Of a DNA stretch of 64,000 nucleotides, positions 23,497-33,200 are shown one piece after another. A model generated the notes under the pieces. The model was not told where the DNA came from, ran no database searches, and worked only from the letters and a program-made list of their open reading frames with translations. Source of the stretch: Phaeosaccion multiseriatum (Eukaryota > Ochrophyta, other classes). How positions within the stretch are numbered: position 1 is the first letter of the stretch; each line of letters starts with the position of its first letter. Made by a program: the position numbers and the translations under genes. The DNA is taken from contig OZ218956.1 in the NCBI GenBank assembly GCA_965112735.1, positions 2,480,001-2,544,000 on the forward strand, read 5' to 3'.

Positions 23497-24792
23497 GACA
23501 CAAAGAAGTCGGTCAGTCAAAGGGACGGGAGCGGAGGACGAGGAGGAGGAGGAGGAGGAGGAGGAGTGCGGAAGTGCAGAAGTGCAAGCAAGGCATGCAC
23601 GTTGCCATGCAGCCATGCACAAGGACGGAATGGAAGGCAGGAAGGAAGGAAGGAAGGAAGGAAGGAAGGAAGGAGGGAAGGAAGGAGGGAAGGAAGAAAA
23701 CAACTCTCATCCTCGACCTCGGTGCTAGCGCTGGCGCTGGCGCTGGTGCTGGTGCTGGTGCTAGTCAAAGTAAGCACTGGTGCTGGTCCTGCTGCTAGTC
23801 AAAGTCAAAGCCTCTGGTCCCGTCCACGTCCCCCTCACACCGCCTTTGGTTCTTACCGAATTGGGGGTTGGCGAGCCGCCTGCTGCACCCGCGGCGGCCA
23901 CTGTCTTGACCTCTGAGAAGGTCTCGAGAGCGCTCAGCAAGTCAAGCAGCCGCTCCACATCGAACACGTTCTGAAGCAAGGGAAGGAAGGGGTGCGTGCT
24001 TGCATCAGCATATGGGACGACAAGCGGACAACAATACTGAGGCGAGACTCACTCACTCGTGTATGAAGGCTGAAAGGATGCAAGGAAAGAAAGAAATAAG
24101 ATGCTACTTAATCAGATGTCAACTGCTGATACATGTACTCACGGAGTGGAGTGGATGTGACGTGTCCTACAATGCCCATACAGGTACACAAGCACAGATG
24201 CTTTACTAACAGTTTCTACCTGCTACCTGCCTAGTGACTGCCTAGCACCAGCTGCTGACGAAGAGACTGCCTAACACAAGGCACTGCCGGACTGACTGAC
24301 TGACACCAGATACAGCTTGTCTAACTACCACCAGGTACTGCTACTGACTGACACCAGGCACTGCTACTGACTGACTAACACCAGGTACTGCTACCGACTG
24401 AATGACACCAGGTACTTACCGACTTGCCGTAGATCATGTAGCGCAGAGCGGCGCGGAGGCGAGGGCTCTCGTCTGTGAGGAGGCGCTTACTGAGGTACGG
24501 GTAGGCCTCTGGGTGTGTGTGTGTGTGTGTGTGTTGGGTGGGGGGAGGTGGGTGAGAGGGAGGGAGGAGAGGGAAAGACGAAGGGGGGGAGGCACGAAGG
24601 GAGGGATGGAGGAAGGGAGGCAAGGAAGGAGGGATGGACGGAGGTAGGGAGGGAGAGACGCGAGAGACGGAGGGAGTGGTTGGGTAGGTAGGGAGGAAGG
24701 AGTGAGTGATTGAGTGATGCCGCATCCTCCCCTTTCCCCCGGTACTCCGTTGCCTTGGGCTCTTCCCCGCACCCCCCCTCTCCCTCCCTTCC

Positions 24793-24834
<42 letters not shown>

Positions 24835-27208
24835 GTCAATGATGGCGAAGCCGGGGTTCCCCACCAACGCAATCCCCTCCAACACGCCAATGGCTCGAAT
24901 GATGAGCGCAAAGTAGGGCGGTAGGCGGAAGGGGTAATCGAAGGTGATCTGCGCAAGGTCCGCTGCCAACGCATTGAAATTGATACTCTTGGCCCCACCC
25001 CCCGCCAACGCCGCATCAAACACGCGCTCCAAGGCGGGTACCACGGGGGTCACATCAACATCTTTGGGGATGAAGTCAAGCTGCTTAAAGTCCTCTCCAA
25101 TGCTGAGGGAGGGGAGGGGAGGGGAGGGGGGGAGGGGGAGGTACACGGTAAGAGATTGGGAGGTCGGGAGAGATTTTGTAACTGAACTTCACTAACTTGC
25201 CAGGAGAAACCCCTCTGACCTCTCTCTCTCCCTCCCTCTCTGCCCTCCCCTCCCTCCCTCTCTTCCCTCCCCTCCCTCCCTCCCTCCCTTTAGAGATAGG
25301 CACTACTCCACTTGACTTCACTGACTTACCGCGAGTAGTCCCTGTGCACTAGGTGGGAGATGGCCTCAATCATGCCGTACTTTTGATCGTCCGTTACCTC
25401 GCACATTAGCCCGAAGTCCAGCAGGCACAGCTCCCCGGACGGGGTGCGGATGAGGTTGCCCGGGTGAGGGTCGGCGTGAAAGAAGCCGGTATCGAGTAGC
25501 TGAAGGGGGTGGGGGGGTGGGGGGTGGTGTGTGAGAGAAGAGAGAGACACAGACATACACGCACACACACACACACACCGGGAGGGAGGCTCTAGAGAGA
25601 CCCCCAAGTAGACCCTACACGACAACGAGAGACCCAATTACACCCAATTAGACCCACCTGTGTGAGATAGGAGATGACGCCAATGTTGACGAGCTCCTGC
25701 ACATCATCCGCCTTGGACTGACTGAGCTTCTCTCCCTCAATCCACTGCGTCGTAAACACCCTCCTTCGCGTAAACTCTGGATAGTTGATGGGCACCATGA
25801 TAGGAAGGTCCTTCATGTCCTCTCTGATCTGAATGCCGTTGGCGCACTCCTTGACATAGTCCAGCTCGTCGTAGAAGCGAAACGCAAACTCATCGAGCAG
25901 GGCCACGAGGTCGGTGCGCTCGGCCAGGGCGGGGATCGTTCGGAGGAACATTCCCAGCTCCCGGGCCAGGTAGAGATCCAGAGACACGGTTTCCAGAACG
26001 CCAGGTCGCTGCACCTTGACAGCGACGATGGACCCGTCCTTTTTGAGTGTCGCCTTATAAACTTGCCCCAGAGAGGCGGCCGCCAGCGGCTCCGGGGTGA
26101 TTTCGGAGTACACCTCGTCAATTTCACACCCAAACTCTTTGCGAATCGTCTCGAAGGCGATTTTGGAGTCGAAGCTCGGTACCTTGTCACAGAGACGCTG
26201 CAGCTCCACCATGGAGGCCGGGCTGAGGATGTCGGGTCGGATCGAGAGAGCCTGCCCTAGCTTGATGTAAAAGGGCCCCAGAGAGGTTATTGTTTCGCGC
26301 AGGAGGATGGTACGCTTCACCTCATTCTCCTCCACTGTGCCGGCGATGATATCTTTCAGGTAGGCGAAAGCGAAGCCGCTGAAGGCGCCCGCCAGCTGTA
26401 GACCCCGCTGTACCACCAATCCCTTACGCTTGGAGAAGAAGGCTGCGATGGCATCTGCGCTGTAGGCCGTGGGGAGTCGCTCCCCACCCACCGCGTCGTC
26501 CCCCCCCTCGGTGCCAATGAGACGCATCTCTCCGCTCCCGGCCTGGTCGTAGTCCTGGATGCCCGCGCCTCGCATGGCCTATGGTGTGGGGAGGCGAGCG
26601 ATTGTGGGGGGGGAGGAGAGATGTGTGGAAGACACACGCACGAAGACAATTGTTAGCTTTGGTGCAGAGGCTTTAGAATGGTGGGCGGGGGGCGGGCGGG
26701 GAAATTTCAAAGCAGCCACACGCCCCTCCAGCTGACAAATGACCCCTCAAGCTTCTGACTCACTCCCTGTCGTGGCGTGGGCTTCAAGTTCAATTGTGTA
26801 TATACACGCCCTTCGCACCTTCATCATTGCCGCCATTTGGGGGTCAGCCTCCATATCAGCGCGCATGTCCCGCATCTGGGCACTCATCTCCTTCATGCCA
26901 CCTCCCCCCTCCGTTGGGGCCCTGGTGGAGAGCAAAGCCGTCCTTTTCCTCCTCCTGCTGATGCTGCTGCTGCTGCCGCCGCTACTTCTGATGCTACTCA
27001 TTGCACTGATGCCATCGCCACCCACCCTCCTTTCCCCTATTCTCCCTCGACCGCTCCCATCTCCCGACCCTGCTGACGAAAGTCTGCCTCCTCGTGCTAC
27101 TGATGGCTGGACTGTTACCCACGCTGATCCTTCCTCAGACCGCAGCGCCAGACAGGCAAGGCCGAGGCCGACGCCTACCGCCGAAGCGGAAGACGCGGTG
27201 ACCTTCAT
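21546..27208 (-). CDS. ABC1/ADCK (UbiB family) atypical kinase, probably plastid
   Basis: Member of the ABC1K family, which regulates prenyl-quinone and lipid metabolism in plastids and mitochondria. Ten exons read 5' to 3': 27208-26819, 26578-25658, 25499-25330, 25102-24834, 24508-24420, 23970-23857, 23417-23232, 22996-22871, 22268-21843, 21611-21546. The sum is exactly 919 codons with every phase consistent. The family's nucleotide-binding variant (KxGQ) is IKLGQALS (residue ~235). The Ala-rich loop is AAASLGQVYKA, the ATP lysine is in VAVKVQRP, the catalytic loop is HADPHPGN (~445-452), and the metal-binding DFG is in LLDFGLMCE. AIIDEAYPY is also typical. The leader (hydrophobic, ending GSAWVTVQP) resembles a signal plus transit peptide, so plastid targeting is likely but inferred. 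The C-terminal 250 residues extend beyond the kinase core. The donor of exon 25102-24834 lies directly in a GT repeat. Confidence 0.94.
22556..22860. repeat. (CCCT)n-rich intron array
   Basis: Interrupted CCCT tetramers with CCGT and CCAT variants occupy most of the intron between exons 22996-22871 and 22268-21843 of the ABC1 kinase gene. Confidence 0.93.
23424..23494. repeat. (AC)n array at a 3' splice site
   Basis: About 35 AC dinucleotides begin a few bases outside exon 23417-23232. On the coding strand the array runs up to the acceptor GTGTGTGGCACAG. Confidence 0.95.
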
Positions 27209-27629
27209 CTCTCCTCCTCGCTGGTTCTTCCTTTACTTTCTGATTGTTTTTGGAGTCTGACGCGTCGAGCGAGTTGGCGCGAGCCTCTCTAGATTGCTTC
27301 CACTTCCTTCCCTCTCCGCTTCAAATCTGCAGTAGCATCCGATGGTTGAGTATAGGTCTTCCCACACGACTCTTAAGGCTCCTCTCTTCGTGGTTTTTTG
27401 TCTTTGAAAGGCTTTTGTTTGATCAGCACACCACACGCACGCAGCGCCCAAGAATATGTCAAGGAAAGGCGGGGCACGACATTCAAAGTCGAAGCTCGGG
27501 CTTCCACATCCACGCACTCCCCCCTATATTTCTTCTCTATCTTCCCTCCCTCCCCCTATTTCTTCTCTATCACTCCTGGTGGCTGGCCGGCTGCTTCTAG
27601 GGCGTCACTGGCTCCGAAAGAAATTTGTG

Positions 27630-27678
<49 letters not shown>

Positions 27679-27715
27679 AAAGAGGGAGAGGGATCCAATT
27701 TTTTTTGGAGGAAGG
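27209..27715. promoter_or_regulatory. Divergent promoter region (ABC1 kinase / tafazzin), contains (GA)n
   Basis: About 500 bp separate the two start codons, so it must hold the promoters and 5' leaders of both genes. A GA dinucleotide run lies at about 27632-27675, close upstream of the tafazzin start. The plus-strand reading frame stays open upstream of 27716 to an ATG at 27398, but that part is low-complexity and shows no family similarity. Confidence 0.5.
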
Positions 27716-28915
27716 ATGCTGCGTGGTCTAACCAAGACGGCTCTCAAAGCCAGTGCGGCGGCGGTGGTGGCGGGGAGCGGCGCCGCTCTCTACTACCGCC
27801 CCGATCCCAGTGACCCCAAGTTGCTGGCGAACCAGAGCGACTGGGCAAAGAGATTGAAGCATGCTGGGGTACCCTTAAGCGACAACCCCGGCGACGGCGA
27901 CCCCATGCCCCTGAGCCTGGCCCGCTGGATCGTGATTACGAGCGTGACCCTGCTTTCCAAGGTGTACATGGATCGTCTGAACAAGACGGACGTGGTGCAG
28001 GATGATCGATGGCAGCACCTAATTGACGTGGTCAAGCACCGACCGGAGGGCCAACCTCTCCTGACCGTGGGCAATCACAACTCCACCTTGGACGACCCTG
28101 TGGTCTTTGGCGCCTTGCTGCCCGCCGACATTTGCGTGCAGCCCAAGCTGGTGCGCTGGTCGGTGTGCTCCCAGGAGTTTTGCTTTGGGAACGAGTACCT
28201 CGCCGCCTTCTTTGGGGCGGGCAAAGTCATGCCCATTGAGCGAGGAGGGGACAAGGGCATTGACCAGCAGTTCCTCATCGACTTTGGCCGTCGTCTGGCT
28301 GCAGGGGACTGGTGCAATATCTTCCCAGAGGCGCGCACGGTGCAAACAGGCGTCTTTGGTGGGCGTCTGGGCCCCAAGGCGGCGCAGATTGGCTCGCTGA
28401 AGTGGGGGGTGGGCAAGCTCATCGCCCACTGCCCCGTGGCGCCCGTTGTCATTCCCATTTTCCACACTGGCATGCAGGAGGTGGTCCCTGAAGACCCTGT
28501 GACAAAGGACTGCCTGCGCGACTACCCTGAGTGCGGCAAGGCGGTGACGGTTCGTGTGGGGCGCGAGCTGCGCTTTGACGACTTGATTGCTGCCCACGAA
28601 CGCAAGCACAACGGGGGTCAGCCCCTGCGCAAACTCGCCGCCAACGCCAGGCAACAGCAGTTGGAGCAGAGTGGCAAAGACGGGGAAGACAGCAACGACA
28701 GCAGCAGTAGCGGCGATAGTGGCTCTTTCGGCCCCTCCACCGCGGCCGAAAAGGAGTTGTATGCGCAGATCACACGGAGGATCCAAGTGGCCATGGAGGT
28801 GCTTGAGAAGGAGGCCCGTCTCGCACTGCAGGAGGAGTACCCCGAGGAGCCCGAGGTGGTCAAGAGTGGCAAGTGGAAGGAGATTGTCGCCCGCCTTACC
28901 ACCCATGATGCATGA
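27716..28915 (+). CDS. TAZ: Tafazzin-like cardiolipin transacylase, intronless
   Basis: Phospholipid-lysophospholipid transacylase that remodels cardiolipin at mitochondrial membranes. 399 aa in one exon. The N-terminal segment (residues 1-30) holds a hydrophobic Ala/Val stretch with basic residues ahead of it and may act as a membrane anchor or mitochondrial signal. The acyltransferase motif I is GNHNSTLDDP (H121 and D126 of the HX4D pair). MPIERGG and NIFPEARTVQTG (residues ~202-213) follow as expected for PlsC/tafazzin proteins, and PVVIPIFHTGM is the late conserved block. The Ser/Asp-rich insertion at about residues 315-345 is not part of the family core. The start at 27716 was chosen over the in-frame ATG at 27398 because the extra 106 residues are (GA)n-derived. 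It is the head-to-head neighbour of the ABC1 kinase gene. Confidence 0.9.
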   Translation: MLRGLTKTALKASAAAVVAGSGAALYYRPDPSDPKLLANQSDWAKRLKHAGVPLSDNPGDGDPMPLSLARWIVITSVTLLSKVYMDRLNKTDVVQDDRWQHLIDVVKHRPEGQPLLTVGNHNSTLDDPVVFGALLPADICVQPKLVRWSVCSQEFCFGNEYLAAFFGAGKVMPIERGGDKGIDQQFLIDFGRRLAAGDWCNIFPEARTVQTGVFGGRLGPKAAQIGSLKWGVGKLIAHCPVAPVVIPIFHTGMQEVVPEDPVTKDCLRDYPECGKAVTVRVGRELRFDDLIAAHERKHNGGQPLRKLAANARQQQLEQSGKDGEDSNDSSSSGDSGSFGPSTAAEKELYAQITRRIQVAMEVLEKEARLALQEEYPEEPEVVKSGKWKEIVARLTTHDA

Positions 28916-29442
28916 GGGGAAGCTACGACTGGGTTCGGGGTGTGCGGCGTGGGGGTGGGGGAGCGCGATTCATGCACCACCCACCATCCACCATCCAGTA
29001 TTCATCCTCCACCATTCGCTCCCCAAGTGACGATTGTATAGGACTGGGGCTGGCGCGGCTTCTCCCTCTTTTTCTGGAATGGGAAGCCCCTGCCCGTTTT
29101 TCGCTGAGCACTTGCGCTGCAGAGAGAGAGAGAGAGGGACAGAGAGACAGAGAGAGAGACACAGAGAGAGAGAGAGAGGAGGAGGAGGAGGAGGAGGAGG
29201 AGGAGGAGGAGGAGGAGGAGGAGGAGGAGGAGGAGGAGGAGGAGGAGCGCCCGCTGAGTCTCAGGAGGGGAAAGCGAACGAAAGAACAGGTGGAGCTTGC
29301 TCGGGCCTTGCTCTTCATACCAGCCAGCCATCCCCTCGTCAGCTGCATCTGCTGCTCTCTACACACATGTGTACAGGCGGCACTCCCTCCACCTCCCTGT
29401 CTCCGCATCCACTCGGACCTGCCCTTGGGCGAGCGTGTGACG
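28916..29442. other. Intergenic, contains (GGA)n array
   Basis: GA dinucleotides (29120-29178) pass into a GGA trinucleotide array (29178-29247). Poly-Glu and poly-Gly frames across it have no family similarity. No gene seen. Confidence 0.6.
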
Positions 29443-30701
29443 ATGGTGCAAAGGTGCTAAACTCTCATGATGATGATGGTGGGAAAGAAAGAGCTGGAAC
29501 ACTTCCGAGTGGCACGTGAGCAGAGCAGCATTAGCAGCAGTTGGTGATACAGCAGCAGCAGCTCGGGTCCGACGCGACGGATCGCTCGATCTCCGGACCA
29601 ACACCGACCTCAGGAGGATCAACCAAATTATCGAAAGGGCTCGAGTTCAAGGTAGGTCGGTCGATGATCGGGTAGCACGTCTCTTGCTTCTTTTATCCAC
29701 AGGGGCAGAACGCCCTGCTGTTGTAGCACCACTGCTGCTGCTGTAGCACTGCCTCTGTACTGCTTCTGCTGTATCACTGCCTCCGTACTGCTGCTGTTTT
29801 GTCTTCTTTTCGTCAGTCATATGTCCCCTCTGTCTCCTCTCCTTCAGTCTCGCTTTGAATCTCTCTCGCCCCCTCCCCCTTATCAATCTCTCTTTCTCCC
29901 TCCCTCCCTCCTGCCGCTGTACTCACACTCCAGTGCAAGCCCGCCCCCTCAAAGGAGACGTGCTGCCCGAGCTGGCCAACTACCGTCTCAAGCAGGACCT
30001 CGCCTACTTCCTCAAGGTGGACGCCTCCCTCTGCTCCAGCACCATGACGACATCATTAACAGCGACATTCAGGTGTGTGCGTGCGTGCGGTGGGCGGTGG
30101 GGTTGGCGGATTCTCTGCATCTCTCTGTCTGTGTGGGTGTGTCTGTCTGTCTTTCCATCTTTCTCTTTCTTTTCTTTCGTGTATGTCTCGTTCATGTCGT
30201 TGCTCTTTCTTCTCTCTCTGTCTCTCTCTCTCTCTGTGTGTGTATCACTCTCTCTCCTTCGCGTCGTCCTCTCTCCTGTTGGTCTTCTGCCTCGTTCTAT
30301 CCTCTCGCTCTCTCCCCCTTCCCTCTCCTCCTCCAACGCTTTGCTGTCCTCCTTCTCGACAGACTAACGCTACTCACACACTCACTGAACTACCAACGCA
30401 CACACCCCTCCGTCTTGGAGCCTGTCTCCTTTCTTTGCTAACGCGGGCCCTCCCTGTAAACCACTGCGCACCCTACCATCCACTGCCATCCACTCCCCCC
30501 CTGCCCTGAACTCCGTCCATCAACTGCCTCCACTCCCTCCCCACGGTTGCCATTCACCCACCACCCTCCACCACCATCCACTACAACCCACGACCATCCA
30601 CCATTCAATTCACTCAGTCGCGCGTGGGCAGCCGCCGAGGTATTCGTCGCATCTATAAAGAGTACCTTCGTGGGCAAGACTGTAAAGCAGAGAAGCGGTG
30701 A
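29443..30701 (+). CDS. Small basic protein of unknown family (tentative model)
   Basis: I do not recognise this protein. Tentative exons: 29443-29453, 29524-29651, 29934-30072, 30618-30701. Donors (CAAG|GTAGGT, CAG|GTGTGT) and acceptors (CTCCAG, CTCAG) look good. The middle exons read as a charged helical protein containing LRRINQIIERARVQ and ANYRLKQDLAYFLK. The last exon would give SRVGSRRGIRRIYKEYLRGQ and a stop at 30701. The third exon changes frame between FLKVDASLCSS and DDIINSDIQ. A GT...AG segment of only 23 bases inside it (GTGGACGC to TGCTCCAG) would restore the frame if spliced out; a sequence error is the simpler reading. If no correction applies, the frame continues instead to a stop near 30816. 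The 11-nt first exon is weakly supported. Exon 2 contains one copy of the dispersed motif CAGTTGGTGATACAGC. Confidence 0.4.
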
Positions 30702-30814
30702 CGAGGTGGAAGGGCAACACGTGTGGTGTGGCCTTCGACGGTTTCGAGGAGCGAGGTCGGCGGGGGAGGACGATGAAGAGGGGGGGGGGAGGTGGGCAGG
30801 GAAGGACCAGCAGT

Positions 30815-30854
<40 letters not shown>

Positions 30855-31418
30855 TGAGGAGGATATCGAGTCGGTTGTGTGTGGGGGAGGCTTGCTGCTG
30901 TGCTCTTGGTGCTGTTGGTGGGCGCTGTGCTGTCCTCCGCGGACGCGTTTCTTGTAGCGCTATTAAAATTAAAATAAGGTTCTGGGCGATGATCATTGAA
31001 GGAAGGAGGTCGTGGTGGGGAGGGGTCGAGGTGGTGGCCTGAGGTTGTTCATCAATTCACCTTCTCCCTCCCTCCGATCTCTTCCCTTCCTTCCGCTCCT
31101 TCCTCTCCCCTCCTTCCTTCCTTCCTTCTTCTGCGCCTCCCTCTCGTCGTTGCCTACTTCCGCTTCAATTCGTCAGAACCCCCCTCTCCCCTGCTCCTTC
31201 CACCCTCGTGCTGGTCCGTGCATCACATACACACACAATACAACACACACACACACACACACACAAAGGTGTGAAACTGAGATTGCCAGTACCGCCGACA
31301 GTAAGAGGAGAAAAAAAAGGGAGGGGAAGAAAGAATGCTCTGCCGCCAGCTTGTGTATCGTGTGCGGCGACGTCAGGGCGCTGCCATGTCCATCACTGCA
31401 TGCGCGTCGCTTGACATT
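30702..31418. other. Convergent intergenic region
   Basis: Contains a (CAG)n run (about 30817-30851), AATAAGG near 30974 that could act as a poly(A) signal, and a short (CA)n run at 31243-31264. No coding region supported. Confidence 0.5.
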
Positions 31419-32960
31419 TCAATGCTCCTTCTCCCCCTGCTGCTCTTGCTTGCTCCAATAATCCATCGTATCCAAGGCCACTTGACAGCTTTCCACCACC
31501 ACCACATCCTCCCCCTCCCTCTCCAAGGCCTCCCGTAGCACGGTGGAGGCCTCCTCCCCGCCAATGGCCCCGAGGGCTTCCGCTGCCTCATGTCGCACCA
31601 TACTATGGCCGTGCACGTCCTTGACCACCGCGACGAGGGCGGGGACCGACGCAATGTGCTGCATCTGCCCAAGCACATACGCTACCTCATGCAGGAAGAG
31701 CGCCTCGACGTTGCTGTACGAGCAACAAGAAGCCCCCCCTTCTCCTCCGCCTTCTATCGTCGCTGCTCCTGCTGCTGCTGTTGTGCCTTCTTCTCCGTTT
31801 GCTACCCGTTGTGCTGCCCCTCCCCTCTCGAGTGGAGCCGTGAGGGCCTCTCCAAGGGCGAGCACAGCGGCTTCCCCCCCTCTGTTGCGCAGGCTAAACA
31901 TGGAGCGGTACCGAGAGAAGAGAGAGGCGGACTCGTCACACAGCCGCTGCTTGAGCTCCTCCACGCTGAGGTGCCCATCTTCTGACGCTGCTAATGGCGA
32001 GGAGGAAGAGGAAGACGAAATGGGAGCGTCGTCATCCACCCCACCGGGGGCAGGGTCTACGGAGAGGAAGCGGTTGTGGCTGCTGCTGTCCGGAGCCTCC
32101 GCGTCTCGCTCCCTCTGCTTTTGCCTCCACGCGATGAGGTCTAGCGCTAGCTCGCACGTCTGAGACACTTCGGGGGCGGGATCTGTTAGGAACTCCTGCA
32201 GAACGCTCCGGGAGTGTTGCGCTCCGATGGCGCCGAGGGCTTCCGCTGCTTCGTGTCTGACCATGCAGTCGTCGGAGGTGTTCCTCAGCACCTGTTGGGA
32301 GGGGGGAAGGAGGAGAGAGAGGGGAGGATGGAGAAAGAGAGAGAAGGAGGGAAGGAGAGAGAGGGGGTGGGTGTGAGAGATGGAGGGTGTGCGAGAGAGA
32401 GGGCGGATATGCAGGAGAGATAGAGGAAAAGGGAGATAGAGAGAGTGGGGAAGAGTCATGCATCTGCCCTCCACTGCTCCGTTAGACTACCCTACTCTCC
32501 CCCCTCTTTTCTCACAGTTGCGCTGCTGCTTTCAGAAGAGACCAGAGCCGCCCAGGAATAAATGAAAGACAGAGAGAATGGATGCCGATGCACCCACCCA
32601 CCCATCCATCCATCCATCCACCTACCCATCCATCCTCACCTGCTCCAGGGTCGCGCAGGCCGTCTCATTCTGCATCTGCCCCAGGATGTAGGCCAGCTCG
32701 TGTCTCAACAGCGCACTGTCCTCTCTATTGACAAGCGCCTTGCCAATGGCCGCCACGGCACCGTCTCCGCCCAAGGTGCGAAGGAAGAAAGCGGCGTGCG
32801 TGCGCTTGCCAATAGGCTGTGAAACGTCCTGTACCGCCGCTTCCAAGTCGGAGAAAGGAGGGCATCCTTGGATGCTGGAACCACAATCACACTCTTCACA
32901 CTCCTTGGTCAGACGTCCGGTGGGCGGAGCCTCTTTTGTGCTCATCTCCTGGGCCACCAT
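31419..32960 (-). CDS. DOHH: Deoxyhypusine hydroxylase (HEAT-repeat di-iron monooxygenase)
   Basis: Hydroxylates deoxyhypusine to hypusine in eIF5A, in the cytosol. Two exons, 32960-32640 and 32291-31419, join in phase as TLEQ/VLRNTSDD to give 397 aa. The four iron-ligand His-Glu motifs are all present: LLRHELAYILGQMQ, MVRHEAAEALGAIG, LFLHEVAYVLGQMQ and MVRHEAAEALGAIG. They sit in two symmetrical HEAT-repeat halves, as in known DOHH proteins. The protein is longer than usual for the family (about 300-330 aa) because of low-complexity Ser/Asp and Gly/Ala insertions between and within the halves. Start ATG at 32960. The PPR gene follows on the same strand about 240 bp upstream. Confidence 0.95.
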
Positions 32961-33200
32961 TGTGGTGACGAGTCTCCCTCACCCTCCTCTCTTCGCTACG
33001 TCCCCAATAAGTGCTGATGCTAGAGGGGGAGAAGGGTCAGGCGCAGAGAGAGAGAGAGAGCAAGATAGAGGGCCCCCAATTAAAAGAAATATCCAGTTCC
33101 AGTTTCAGCTTATTCGCCCCCTTTCGATCGTCAGCCTCCCCATCGCCTCCCTCCTCTCCTTTCTCTCCTCTACTTTCTCTCTCTACCGATGATGCCTATT
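32961..33200. other. Spacer between tandem minus-strand genes
   Basis: About 240 bp, pyrimidine-rich on the plus strand. It must contain the DOHH promoter and the 3' end of the PPR gene. No distinct element recognised. Confidence 0.4.

Noticed and set aside
27398-27715. In-frame upstream extension of the tafazzin gene
   Set aside because: The extra 106 codons are GA-repeat derived and lack family similarity; the ATG at 27716 gives the usual family length.
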